Assembly: GCF_001741865.1 (NCBI RefSeq)
Contig: NZ_CP017147.1
Span: forward strand, 3,153,001 to 3,217,000
DNA: 64,000 nt
DNA from: Bosea vaviloviae
GTDB taxonomy: Bacteria; Pseudomonadota; Alphaproteobacteria; Rhizobiales; Beijerinckiaceae
Direction of reading: 5' to 3'
The translations under genes were made by a program, and so were the position numbers. Below are positions 29,451 through 38,614 of the stretch, one piece after another. How positions within the stretch are numbered: the first letter of the stretch is position 1; each line of letters begins with the position of its first letter. The notes beneath the pieces are model-generated. The model was not told where the DNA came from and did not search any database. It was given only the letters and a program-made list of their open reading frames with translations.

Positions 29451-29507
29451 ACGCGCCGAATGCCACGACGGCGCGGAAGGCCACCGCCGTCCTGCGCTAC
29501 GCGCGTC

Positions 29508-30962
29508 TCAACCGATCGCGCCGATGTCGAAGACCGGCGGGAGCTGCTCGAAGGTCTGGCGTACGTCCGCGAGTGTCCGGGCCAGCAGTTCATGGCTCAT
29601 TCGCCCGCCGAGGCAGATGCGGATGCCGCCGCCATGGCCGGTGCCGGCCACAAAGGGATCGGACGGCGTCACGGCGATGCGCCTGTCGGCAAGCGAGCGC
29701 ACCAGGCTGTCCTCGGTCCAATGCGCCGGCACCTTGAGCCAGGCGCAGAGTGAGAGCGGATGGGTCGAGGCGACGTGAGCCCCTAGCGTCTCCGCGACGA
29801 TGCGCTGGCGCGCCTTTGCCTCCTCGCGCTGGACGGCGAGCAGCCTTTGCGCGGTGCCGTCCTCGACCCAGCGCGTCGCGATCTCGGCCGGCAGATAGGT
29901 GCCGCTCCAGCTTGTCACGCGCAGGATCGAGGTGGCGCGGATCGAGTATTGCGGCGGCACGACCAGATAACCGACGCGCAGGCCGGTCAGCACCGCCTTG
30001 GTGAAGCTGGTGAGGAAGAAGCCGAGCTCGGGCAGCATCGCGGCGATCGACGGCAACGGCTCCTCGATGAGTGGCTTGTAGACCTCGTCCTCGACGACGA
30101 AGGCACCATGACGCTGCGCGATCTCGGCGATGGTGCGGCGACGTTCGGGTCCGGCGACATGGCTTGTCGGGTTGTTCAGCGTCGGGATCAGGACGAGCGC
30201 ACGCACACCGCCGGCACGGCAGGCGGCATCGAAGGCATCAGGGCGAATGCCCTCCTCGTCGGTCGGCAAGCCCTTCAGGCTGAAGCCGAGGATGTTGGCG
30301 AGGCCGATGACGCCGTGATCGGTCAGATTCTCGGTCAGCACGACATCGCCGGCCCGGACCACGCAAGCCAGCGCCAGGAAGAGCGCATGCGCTGCGCCAT
30401 TGGTGATCAGGATGCGCTCGACGGCCGTTTCGACGCCGAGCGGCGCAAGCCAGTGGCGGGCGGCCTCGCGATGGCGGTCGAGGCCGGCGATCGGACGGCA
30501 AGGCCGCATGAAGGCACCGTTGTCGTCCTCAGCCAGCGCCGCCAACGCCTGGCGCGAGGCTGTCTCATGCGCCTCGAGATAGACACCCCGCACGATCGAA
30601 AGATCGACGACCTCTGTCGGGCTGCGGTCGAGCATGAGCCGCCCCGCCTGCTCGGTGACGCGGCTCTTCACGAAGGTCCCGCGCCCGACTTCGCCACTGA
30701 GGTAGCCGAGGCGCTCGGCTTCCTTGTAGCTGAGGCTGACGGTCTGCACGGAGATGCCGAGTTCGCGGGCAAGGTCGCGATGGGTCGGCATCCGGTCCAT
30801 CGGCTTCAGCACGCCGGAATTGATGTCGGCGATGATGCGCTCGGTCAGCGCGGCATGCTTGGTCTCGCCCTTCTGCTTCGTCAGGGCCGGCTGCCACGCG
30901 ACGGCCTTCTCCAGAGCCGAAGAGAGCCTGTTGCTCGAAGGGCGTTCGGCTTGACGGAGCAT
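29508..30962 (-). CDS. enuR: MocR/GntR-type regulator of ectoine catabolism
   Basis: A 484-residue MocR-type regulator. The GntR winged helix spans about residues 34-100 (MPTHRDLARELGISVQTVSL). The C-terminal aminotransferase-fold domain retains the PLP lysine in FFLTSFTKAVLTGLR (K322) and the NNPTSH block. EnuR proteins bind PLP and respond to N-acetyl-diaminobutyrate and diaminobutyrate, relieving repression of ectoine genes. It lies directly upstream of eutB in the same direction, the standard position. Confidence 0.92.
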   Translation of the reverse strand: MLRQAERPSSNRLSSALEKAVAWQPALTKQKGETKHAALTERIIADINSGVLKPMDRMPTHRDLARELGISVQTVSLSYKEAERLGYLSGEVGRGTFVKSRVTEQAGRLMLDRSPTEVVDLSIVRGVYLEAHETASRQALAALAEDDNGAFMRPCRPIAGLDRHREAARHWLAPLGVETAVERILITNGAAHALFLALACVVRAGDVVLTENLTDHGVIGLANILGFSLKGLPTDEEGIRPDAFDAACRAGGVRALVLIPTLNNPTSHVAGPERRRTIAEIAQRHGAFVVEDEVYKPLIEEPLPSIAAMLPELGFFLTSFTKAVLTGLRVGYLVVPPQYSIRATSILRVTSWSGTYLPAEIATRWVEDGTAQRLLAVQREEAKARQRIVAETLGAHVASTHPLSLCAWLKVPAHWTEDSLVRSLADRRIAVTPSDPFVAGTGHGGGIRICLGGRMSHELLARTLADVRQTFEQLPPVFDIGAIG

Positions 30963-31000
30963 AGATTGTCTCGTTCTTAAGACGCAGCATTCATGACATT

Positions 31001-31249
31001 ATGCACGCGCGGCCGGCGAAGATGAAGCGCGATCCCGTCGACCTCAAGATCGTCGCCGCCCTGCAGCGCGACGGCCGCATGACCAAGCTCAAGCTCGCCG
31101 AGACGGTGGCGCTGTCGCCCGCTGCCTGTTGGGAGCGGCTGCGCCGGATGGAAGCAGCCGGCGTGATCAAGGGCCACGAGATTGGGACCGCGCGGGAGCG
31201 GGTAGCGCCGCTGCGCAGCCTGAGCTTTCGGCCTGCCTCTGATTTTTAG
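31001..31249 (+). pseudogene. doeX: Truncated AsnC/Lrp-type regulator (DoeX-like)
   Basis: An 82-residue open frame containing an intact AsnC helix-turn-helix: VDLKIVAALQRDGRMTKLKL, then AETVALSPAACWERLRRMEA and AGVIKGHE. The ligand-binding RAM domain of the roughly 150-residue family is absent; unrelated residues follow GHE until the stop. It is divergent from enuR by 38 bp, the position held by doeX in ectoine loci. ATG 31022 is an alternative start. The break near 31180 also coincides with the end of the ectoine cluster. Confidence 0.75.
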
Positions 31250-31554
31250 AACCCCGCTTGCAGAAATTGACATCGACAGCACGTCGAACCGCGGAGCAAT
31301 TGAATTCCCCTGCGCGATGCACGCCGCATCACCGGGTACGGCCTGTGTCGGTCCTGCCGGGGGGTATTTTCTTGCGAAAATCGAGTGTATTATAATAATT
31401 ATAAAGTAATAGTTGCCAATTCAGCACATTAAGATTGAATCAAGTTCTAGATATACAGGTGATATTGACGAAAATTACTCGCGGGAACGATAAGCGGCGA
31501 GACTATTGCCACTTTGCAGGCGCGCCCGGCGCGCCTTGTTCCCGAGAGACTGTC
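31250..31554. promoter_or_regulatory. AT-rich upstream region of the TonB receptor with a palindrome
   Basis: The 305 bp before the receptor gene hold no gene. They turn AT-rich from about 31375. TTATAATAATTATAA at 31390-31404 is an inverted repeat with 7-bp arms around one base, a plausible operator for an iron-responsive regulator or an AT-rich promoter core. No second Irr-like box was recognised here. Confidence 0.5.
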
Positions 31555-33768
31555 ATGAAGCTCAACGACGTTCCGCTCACCGATGTCGCCGCCTCGCGCT
31601 GTGGCCGAGGCCGCTACCGCTGCCGGACGCGCGGATTGGTGTCGGTGCTTCTGGGGAGCGTGGGCTTCTGTCTCGCCACGGCTGCTGCCACGGCCCAGGA
31701 GCGGAGCGGCGGTCCGCTGCAGCTTGACGAGATCGTCGTGGACGGCCCGGCGAAACCGGGCGCGGTTCCGCCGGCTTTTGCCGGAGGGCAGGTGGCGCAG
31801 GGCGGGCGGCTTGGCCTGCTCGGCAATGCCGAAACCCTCAAATCACCCTTCAATATGACGAGCTATACGGCCGGGCTGATCGCAAATCTGCAGGCTTCGA
31901 CAGTCGCCGATGCGCTGATCCTGGACCCTTCGGTGCGCAGCTCGCATCCGACCGGCGGCATCGTCGAATCCTTCAACATCCGCGGCTTCCCGGTGGGGGA
32001 GGGCAATAGCGGCGAGATCGCCTTCGATGGCGTCTTCGGCGTGGCGCCGAACTACCGCGTCTTCACCGACTACGCCGAGCGCATCGAGGTCCTCAAAGGG
32101 CCTGCCGCGGCGTTGTCGGGCATTGCGCCCAATGGTGGCATCGGCGGCGTCATCAACATCGTGCCCAAGCGCGCGGAAGCCGATCTGACGCGTGTGGGAA
32201 CGGAGTTTTCCTCGAAAGCCTATGGCGGCGCCAGCTTTGACATCGCTCGGCGCTATGGAGCGGCGCGCGAATTCGGTGTGCGCGCCAATGGCAGCCTGCG
32301 CGGCGGCGACACCGCGATCGACAACCAGCGCAACACCACGGGGATCGGCTCCCTGGCGCTGGACTATCAGGGCGAGCGTTTCCGAAGCTGGGTTTACGTG
32401 CTGGCGCAGCGCGACAGCTGGGATGCGCCTTCGCGCCCCTACAGGATGAGCGCGGGCATTCCGGTTCCAAAGGCGCCCAATGGCGCCCGCAACATGATCC
32501 AGCCCTGGGAGTTCTCGCAGGTCGACGATAGTTCGGCGCTGATCAAGAACGAGTACGACCTCACCGACAACGTGACGCTGTTCGCCAATGCCGGCGGCTC
32601 ACGGACGCGGGTCAACCGCTTCTTTGCCAATTCGCCCTTGCCCACGATTCTCAATCTGAATGGCGACACCACCCAGGCGCCGCAATATTTCGACATGACG
32701 ATCGCTCGGCAGACCTATGATGCCGGTTTCCGCGCCCGTTTCGATACAGGCTTCGTCAAGCATGCGCTGACTTTCCAGGCCTCCTACTACCGCGAGGACA
32801 CTGATCGGGCCCTGACCGCTGGGCGGGCCTTCGCCTCGAACATCTACGCTCCGGCGCTGACGGCACCGCAATTCGCGACGCGCGCACCCCGCATCAGGCT
32901 CTCGGACAGCGACCTGACGAGCGTCGCGCTCGCCGACACGCTGTCGGTGCTGGACGAGCGTGTCGCTCTGACGCTCGGCGTGCGCCGGCAGTCCGTCCAA
33001 TCCACCAATTATGCTACGACAAACGGGGCGGTCACGTCGTCCTATGACGAGAGCGCCACAACCCCTTTGGTCGGGCTCGTCCTGCGACCGCACCAGAATC
33101 TGTCGCTCTATGCCAATTATGTGGAAGGGCTGAGCCGCGGCGACATTGCCCCCAACACCGCCAGCAATGCCGGAGAGACCTTCGCCCCCTATCGGACGAA
33201 GCAGTACGAGGCCGGCGCGAAGCTGCAATATGGCAGCTTCGGCGCGACGCTTGCCGGCTTCCAGATCACCAAGCCGAGCGGGGAGCTCAACGGCAATCTG
33301 TTCGTCGTCGGTGGCGAGCAGCGCGTTCGCGGGCTCGAGTTCAATATTTACGGCGAGGTCGCGGCGGGGCTGCGGCTCCTGGGCGGGCTTGCCTTGCTCG
33401 ATGGAAAACTGACCAAGACGGCAGTCGCGGCCAATCGCGGCAACGATCCGATCGGCGTGCCGCCCGCACAGTTCAATCTCGGCGCCGAATGGGACCTGCC
33501 CTGGCTCAAGGGCCTGACGCTGACGGGCACGCTGGTCTACACCAGCAAGCAGTATATCGATGCCGCCAACACCCAATCCCTGCCGGACTGGGCGCGGGTC
33601 GATATCGGGGCGCGCTACGCCACCGAGATCGCCGGCCGCAAGACGACCTTCCGAGCCTCCGTCCAGAACGTCACGGCCGAGAAATACTGGTCGAGCGTCG
33701 CTTCATTCGGGACCTTCTATCTCGGCGCGCCGCGGACCTATCGCCTGTCCATGTCGGTCGACCTGTGA
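31555..33768 (+). CDS. TonB-dependent siderophore receptor
   Basis: A 737-residue outer-membrane receptor. After a signal sequence (ATG 31555; cleavage near ATAATAQE) comes a TonB box, LDEIVVDG. The plug domain includes FNMTSYTAGLIANLQASTVA, SFNIRGFPVGE and RIEVLKGPAAALSG, and the 22-strand barrel ends in the aromatic-terminated YRLSMSVDL. It imports a ferric siderophore or similar metal chelate. The next gene, a binding protein, begins close to or overlapping its stop. Confidence 0.92.
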   Translation: MKLNDVPLTDVAASRCGRGRYRCRTRGLVSVLLGSVGFCLATAAATAQERSGGPLQLDEIVVDGPAKPGAVPPAFAGGQVAQGGRLGLLGNAETLKSPFNMTSYTAGLIANLQASTVADALILDPSVRSSHPTGGIVESFNIRGFPVGEGNSGEIAFDGVFGVAPNYRVFTDYAERIEVLKGPAAALSGIAPNGGIGGVINIVPKRAEADLTRVGTEFSSKAYGGASFDIARRYGAAREFGVRANGSLRGGDTAIDNQRNTTGIGSLALDYQGERFRSWVYVLAQRDSWDAPSRPYRMSAGIPVPKAPNGARNMIQPWEFSQVDDSSALIKNEYDLTDNVTLFANAGGSRTRVNRFFANSPLPTILNLNGDTTQAPQYFDMTIARQTYDAGFRARFDTGFVKHALTFQASYYREDTDRALTAGRAFASNIYAPALTAPQFATRAPRIRLSDSDLTSVALADTLSVLDERVALTLGVRRQSVQSTNYATTNGAVTSSYDESATTPLVGLVLRPHQNLSLYANYVEGLSRGDIAPNTASNAGETFAPYRTKQYEAGAKLQYGSFGATLAGFQITKPSGELNGNLFVVGGEQRVRGLEFNIYGEVAAGLRLLGGLALLDGKLTKTAVAANRGNDPIGVPPAQFNLGAEWDLPWLKGLTLTGTLVYTSKQYIDAANTQSLPDWARVDIGARYATEIAGRKTTFRASVQNVTAEKYWSSVASFGTFYLGAPRTYRLSMSVDL

Positions 33769-33833
33769 GGCTGACGGGCCTCGCTTTTGGCCGGCAGATA
33801 GGCCTGCGGGGCCGCGTAGCCCGGGCCGCGCTG

Positions 33834-34994
33834 ATGGCGCGGTCCATCCTGCTGTCGCTGAGCGTCATCCTCTGCAGCGCGGCGGCTCGCGCAGAGCAGG
33901 CCACGGTGACGGATGTGCTTGGGCGCCGCGTCAAAGTGGCGGTGCCGGTCGAGCGGGTTCTCCTCGGCGAGGGGCGGCAGATTCACATCGTCGCCGCGCT
34001 TGATCGCGAGGCACCCTTCCGCCGCGTGATCGGCTGGGGGGACGACCTCGAAAAGGCCGACCCCGACACCTACCGGGCCTACCTCGCCCGCTATCCCGAG
34101 GTCGCGGCATTGCCCAAATTCGGCTCGGCGAGCCAGGGCGGCTTCGATATCGAAAAGGCCATCTCGCTGAAGCCGGACGTGGTCTTTCTGAATGTCGAGG
34201 CGCAGCGCGCCGGGGAGGAGATGCAGCTCATCGAAAAGCTCGCCGCCGTCGGCGTGCCGGTCGTCTATATCGATTTTCGCCATGCGCCGTTCCGGAACAC
34301 CGAACCGTCGATGCGATTGATGGGGCAGCTCTTTGGCCGGTCGGAGGTCGCGGAGGCGTTGATCGCCTTTCGCGCGAGCGAGATCGCGCGGGTGACCGAG
34401 CGGCTGGCCAAGGCGCAGGACCTGAAGACGCCCGAGCTCAGGCGGCCGCTGGTGATGCTCGACCGGATACCCGGCTATTCCGACGATTGCTGCATGACCT
34501 TCGGCCCTGAGAACTTCGGCAAGATGGTCGAGATCGCCGGCGGGACGAATCTCGGAAGCGAATTGCTGTCGGGGACATTCGGGACGATCAATCCGGAAAC
34601 GATCGTCGCCCGCAATCCCGAGGTCGTCATCGCGACCGGCGGCAATTGGGGCGCGCTTGCTCCCGGGGGAGGCTGGGTCGGCCTGGGGCCGGGAGCCGAT
34701 CTCGTGGAGGCCAAGCGCAAGCTCGCGGCACTTGCCAGGCGTCCCGCCTTCGCCCAGACGGCGGCCGTCGCGAATGGTCGCGTCTATGCCATCTGGCATC
34801 AGTTCTACAACAACCCCTACCAGTTCGTGGCGATCCAGCGGATCGCAGGCTGGCTCCATCCCGCGCTCTTCGCCGATCTCGATCCGGAGGAGACATTGCG
34901 CCAACTCCATGAGCGCTTCCTGCCGCTGCCCTATCGTCCCGGCTACTGGGTTGGACTCGATGAGCGGCGAAAGGGCGACAAGCCTGCACCGTGA
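33834..34994 (+). CDS. Iron-siderophore ABC transporter binding protein, copy 1
   Basis: A 386-residue periplasmic receptor of the FepB/BtuF type. A signal peptide (MARSILLSLSVILCSAAARA) is followed by TVTDVLGRRVKVAVPVERVL, the standard opening of this family. Conserved blocks shared with the copy at 36405 include GYSDDCCM, ENFGKMVEIAGG and WHQFYN-PYQFVAIQ. A GTG at 33765 overlapping the receptor stop is an alternative start that would add 23 residues. It lies in the receptor operon. Confidence 0.88.
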   Translation: MARSILLSLSVILCSAAARAEQATVTDVLGRRVKVAVPVERVLLGEGRQIHIVAALDREAPFRRVIGWGDDLEKADPDTYRAYLARYPEVAALPKFGSASQGGFDIEKAISLKPDVVFLNVEAQRAGEEMQLIEKLAAVGVPVVYIDFRHAPFRNTEPSMRLMGQLFGRSEVAEALIAFRASEIARVTERLAKAQDLKTPELRRPLVMLDRIPGYSDDCCMTFGPENFGKMVEIAGGTNLGSELLSGTFGTINPETIVARNPEVVIATGGNWGALAPGGGWVGLGPGADLVEAKRKLAALARRPAFAQTAAVANGRVYAIWHQFYNNPYQFVAIQRIAGWLHPALFADLDPEETLRQLHERFLPLPYRPGYWVGLDERRKGDKPAP

Positions 34995-35027
34995 AGCGCA
35001 GCGGCGCGCGCTGGCTTGCTGGCGGCG

Positions 35028-35810
35028 TCAGCCGGGCTTGCGGGCAGAGACCAGGAAACGGTCCTGGCTGGCACGTTCCAGCCGCTTGTGCAGCGGCATG
35101 AAGCGGCCTTGCGCGCGATGGATCGCATGCAGGTCGCGATCGATCGCGATGCCGACGAAGCCTGCCTCGCCGAGCAGCCGGGCGACCTCTTCGGGCCGGC
35201 AGCCCTGCGAGAAATAGACCCGCGAGACGATGTCGGCGTGCATAGCGGCGTGCGCCGCCGGCGGCGGCAGCTTCGCGAAGCGCCTGGCGATTCCGGCGAG
35301 CAGGCGCAGCGGCCTGCCATTGCCCGGACGCGGATTGGTCATGTCGACATCGACGATCGCGACCCTGCCGCCGGGCTTGAGGACACGCAGCCACTCGCGG
35401 AAGGAGGCGGGCGGGTCCGGCAGCGTCCAGACCAGATGGCGCGTCGCCACCACGTCATAGCTGTCATCGGCCTCGAGCGTGTCCTCGGCGTCGCCGGCAT
35501 AAAGCCGGATCGGCTTGCCCGCGGTCTTGGCGCGGGCCCGGGCGAGCATCGCCTCGGAGAGGTCGAGCCCCGTCACGCTATAGCCGAGCTCCGCCAGCAA
35601 CAGCGATATCACGCCTGTTCCGCTGGCGAGGTCGAGGGCTCTTCCGCCACTTGCCTCGCCGAGATGGCGCGCGAACAGCGCAAGCCAGGCTCGCCGCTCA
35701 TCGGCCGAGAAGATCTCGTGGCCGGGCTGGCTGTCGAAATTTTCCGAGCGCATCGACCAGTAGTCGCGGATCTCGTCTTTCAGGCTGAGATTATGATGCA
35801 AGGCCGTCAT
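35028..35810 (-). CDS. Class I SAM-dependent methyltransferase
   Basis: A 260-residue methyltransferase with motif I LDLASGTGVISLLLAELGYS, motif II GLDLSEAMLARAR, and a YDVVATRHLVWTLPDP motif IV region. ATG 35810 fits the family start. It is inserted on the opposite strand between the two iron-binding-protein genes and its stop faces the stop of the first copy. A role in making or modifying a metal chelator is conceivable, but nothing in the sequence fixes the substrate. Confidence 0.85.
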   Translation of the reverse strand: MTALHHNLSLKDEIRDYWSMRSENFDSQPGHEIFSADERRAWLALFARHLGEASGGRALDLASGTGVISLLLAELGYSVTGLDLSEAMLARARAKTAGKPIRLYAGDAEDTLEADDSYDVVATRHLVWTLPDPPASFREWLRVLKPGGRVAIVDVDMTNPRPGNGRPLRLLAGIARRFAKLPPPAAHAAMHADIVSRVYFSQGCRPEEVARLLGEAGFVGIAIDRDLHAIHRAQGRFMPLHKRLERASQDRFLVSARKPG

Positions 35811-36404
35811 GGCTGGGTGCCCGTCACGTCGATGCCGGTTTGCAGAGCACGAAAGCAGTGGCCCGGGCAAGCGTGGTTGCGGCCCAGGGCTGTCCGGTTG
35901 GGGGGCTGAGCGGATCATGCACAGCTCCTCCCTCGCGGGTGAGATGGAAGCGAAGCGCCGGATGAAGCGCGCGGGGAACCCTTCTCCTGTAAGGAGAAGG
36001 GCAGGGATGAGGTGTCGGCCCCTGGGCCAGTAAAGCGCAAAGCCAACCGCGCGCGGCGGTGAGGGCTCGTCCCCTCCGGATAACGGCCGACACCTCACCC
36101 TGCCCTCTCCTTACAGGAGAGGGTTCTCCGGCGCGGTTCCCGCGTCATTCGATTTCGATGCGGGAGAGGGGTCCCCCGCGCTTGTCTCATTCGTCACCGC
36201 CCGCTCGAAAGCCTGCGATGAACGGAGCTTTCGATCGGGCGCTCGCGGCGAACCAGGCAAGCGCGGAATCTGGCGGGAGCAGGCAGAGATTCTACTGTTC
36301 CGGGTCGTAATCATATCTTTGTTTAGACCAATTCAAAAAGATAAACCTTGACCCTATACGAGCCCAGACATACGAGCCCGACACTTCCTCGAAGGGCTTT
36401 TCTG
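35811..36404. repeat. Intergenic region with a long inverted repeat
   Basis: No gene is seen. From about 35968 to 36140 two arms mirror each other: CGCGGGGAACCCTTCTCCTG and GGGATGAGGTGTCGGCC on the left, GGCCGACACCTCACCCTGCC and GGAGAGGGTTCTCCGGCGCG on the right, about 60 bp apart. This is typical of a mobile palindromic intergenic element. The last 90 bp are AT-richer and form the promoter region of the binding-protein gene at 36405. Confidence 0.65.
36322..36338 (+). promoter_or_regulatory. Irr/ICE-like box before the second iron-binding-protein gene
   Basis: TTTAGACCAATTCAAAA reads as an interrupted inverted repeat of the TTTAGAA-N3-TTCTAAA type reported for the rhizobial iron regulator Irr, with two mismatches. 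It lies 67 bp before the start codon of an iron-uptake operon, where such control is expected. The match is by eye. Confidence 0.4.
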
Positions 36405-37553
36405 ATGTTTTCTCTCCGCAATATTCTTGGAGCTGTCGGCCTTGCAGCAGTGCTGCTGGTCGCGATCAAGCCGGCGCAGGCGGAGAAGGTCGCGGTCACG
36501 GACGTGCTCGGCCGCAAGGTCGAGGTCGAGACGCCGGTGCGGCGCGTGATCCTGGGCGAGGGGCGGCAGATGTATTTCGTCGCCGCGCTGGATCGCGACG
36601 AGCCGTTCAAGCGCGTCATCGCCTGGCGCGACGACCTGCCGAAGGCCGACCCCGACAGCTACAAGGCCTATCTCGCGCGCTATCCCGGGATCGCGAAGCT
36701 CCCGACCTTCGGCGGCATGAAGGAGGGCGCCTTCGACATCGAGCAGGCGATCGCTCTCAAGCCCGACGTGCTCTTCCTCAATGTCGAGGCGAAGATCGCC
36801 AGCGACGAGGCGAGCCTGGTCGAGAAGCTCGCCGCGGTCGGCATCCCGGTGGTCTATGTCGATTTCCGCGAGAAGCCGTTCCAGAACACCGAGCCCTCGA
36901 TGCGATTGATCGGCAAGCTCTTCGGCAAGGAGGCGATCGCCGAGGACTTCGTCTCCTTCCGCGCCGCCGAGATCGCCCGCATCACCGAGCGGCTGGCCAA
37001 GGCGCAAAACCTGAAGAAGCCCGTCGTGATGATCGAGCGCGCCGGCGGTTATTCCGACGATTGCTGCATGTCCTTCGGCAACGAGAATTTCGGCAAGATG
37101 GTCGAGATCGCGGGCGGCAGGAATCTCGCCGCCGACCTGATCCCCGGCACCTTCGGAACCGTCAACCCGGAAGCGGTCGTCGCGGCCAATCCCGAGGTGG
37201 TGATCGTGACCGGGGGCAATTGGAGCGCCTATGTGCCCAACGGCGCCTGGGTCGGGCTCGGGCCGGGCAGCGATCTTCCCGAAGCGCGCCGCCGGCTTGC
37301 CGCGCTCGCCAAGCGCCCTGCCTTCGCGCAGACGCAAGCCGTCAGGAACGGGCGTGTCCACGCGATCTGGCACCAGTTCTACAACAGCCCCTATCAGTTC
37401 GTGGCGATCCAGGAGATCGCGACATGGCTGCATCCCGAGCTGTTCAAGGACATCGATGCCGAGGCGACGCTGAAGACGCTGCATGAGCGCTTCCTGCCGC
37501 TGCCTTATGAGCCCGGCTACTGGGTCACGGTCGAGAGCAGGCCGGGGCAATGA
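36405..37553 (+). CDS. Iron-siderophore ABC transporter binding protein, copy 2
   Basis: A 382-residue periplasmic receptor, clearly paralogous to the 33834 gene along its whole length. The signal peptide ends near KPAQAEK, followed by VAVTDVLGRKVEVETPVRRV. ATG 36405 is preferred over an upstream TTG. It is translationally coupled to the permease gene (ATGA overlap at 37550), so this copy belongs to the complete transporter. Confidence 0.9.
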   Translation: MFSLRNILGAVGLAAVLLVAIKPAQAEKVAVTDVLGRKVEVETPVRRVILGEGRQMYFVAALDRDEPFKRVIAWRDDLPKADPDSYKAYLARYPGIAKLPTFGGMKEGAFDIEQAIALKPDVLFLNVEAKIASDEASLVEKLAAVGIPVVYVDFREKPFQNTEPSMRLIGKLFGKEAIAEDFVSFRAAEIARITERLAKAQNLKKPVVMIERAGGYSDDCCMSFGNENFGKMVEIAGGRNLAADLIPGTFGTVNPEAVVAANPEVVIVTGGNWSAYVPNGAWVGLGPGSDLPEARRRLAALAKRPAFAQTQAVRNGRVHAIWHQFYNSPYQFVAIQEIATWLHPELFKDIDAEATLKTLHERFLPLPYEPGYWVTVESRPGQ

Positions 37554-38614
37554 CCGCAACCGTCGCCCGGGACGCGGTGCAGGCGCGCTTCGCCTATCGC
37601 GCCCTGACATTCCGCCGGCGCCTGATCCTGCTGGGGCTGTTCGGGCTGCTGCTGGCGAGCTTCATCGTCGACCTGATGCTGGGCCCGGCGCGTTACAGCG
37701 CCAGCCAGGTGCTCGAGGCGCTGTTTGATCCCGCGGGCGTGCCGGCTGCGCTGCGGGTGGTGATCTGGGATATCCGGCTGCCGGTCGCGCTGATGGCGGT
37801 CGTCACCGGCGCGTCGCTCGCGGTGGCGGGCGCGCAGATGCAGACCATCCTGAACAACCCGCTCGCCAGCCCCTTCACGCTCGGCATCTCGGCGGCGGCG
37901 AGCTTTGGCGCTGCGCTCGCGCTCGTCTTCGGCGTCGGCCTGCTGCCGATCGCGGCCGACTATATCGTCTCGATCAACGCCTTCATCGTGGCGATGGGCG
38001 CAGCGCTGCTGATCCATGTTCTCAGCCAATCGCGCGGCGTCACCACCGAGACCGTGATCCTGCTCGGCATCGCGCTGGTCTTCACCTTCAACGCATTGCT
38101 CGCCTTGCTGCAATTCTTCGCCTCCGAGCAGGCGCTTGGCGCAGTGGTGTTCTGGATGATGGGCTCGCTGACCAAGGCGAGCTGGAACAAGCTCGCCATC
38201 ACCACCGGCGTGCTGGCCCTGAGCCTGCCCTTCTTCTTCCACCGTGCCTGGGCGCTGACGACGCTCAGGCTCGGCGACGACAAGGCGGCGAGCTTCGGCA
38301 TCAACGTCAAGCGGCTGCGACTCGAGATCATGCTGCTTGTCAGCCTGCTCGCCGCGGTGCCGGTCTCCTTCGTCGGCACGATCGGCTTCATCGGCCTTGT
38401 CGGCCCTCATATCGCGCGCATGGTGATCGGCGAGGACCAGCGCTTCTTCGTGCCGGCCTCGGCGCTGGCGGGAGCGGCGATCCTCTCGGCCTCCTCGGTC
38501 GTCTCGAAATCACTGATCCCGGGCCTGATCTTCCCGATCAGCATCGTGACCGCGCTGATCGGCGTGCCGTTCTTCTTCAGCCTGATCATGACGAGCAGGA
38601 AGCGGTCATGGTGA
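37550..38614 (+). CDS. Iron-siderophore ABC transporter permease (FecCD family)
   Basis: A 354-residue inner-membrane permease with about nine to ten hydrophobic segments. FecCD/BtuC signatures are IRLPVALMAVVTGASLAVAG, QMQTILNNPLASPFTLGISA and GFIGLVGPHIARMVIGEDQR. It overlaps both neighbours by a few bases, giving a tightly coupled receptor-permease-ATPase unit. Confidence 0.92.
   Translation: MTATVARDAVQARFAYRALTFRRRLILLGLFGLLLASFIVDLMLGPARYSASQVLEALFDPAGVPAALRVVIWDIRLPVALMAVVTGASLAVAGAQMQTILNNPLASPFTLGISAAASFGAALALVFGVGLLPIAADYIVSINAFIVAMGAALLIHVLSQSRGVTTETVILLGIALVFTFNALLALLQFFASEQALGAVVFWMMGSLTKASWNKLAITTGVLALSLPFFFHRAWALTTLRLGDDKAASFGINVKRLRLEIMLLVSLLAAVPVSFVGTIGFIGLVGPHIARMVIGEDQRFFVPASALAGAAILSASSVVSKSLIPGLIFPISIVTALIGVPFFFSLIMTSRKRSW

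Noticed and set aside
29847..30980. 377-residue open frame on the plus strand
   Set aside because: Antisense to enuR; no domain and a shadow-like composition.
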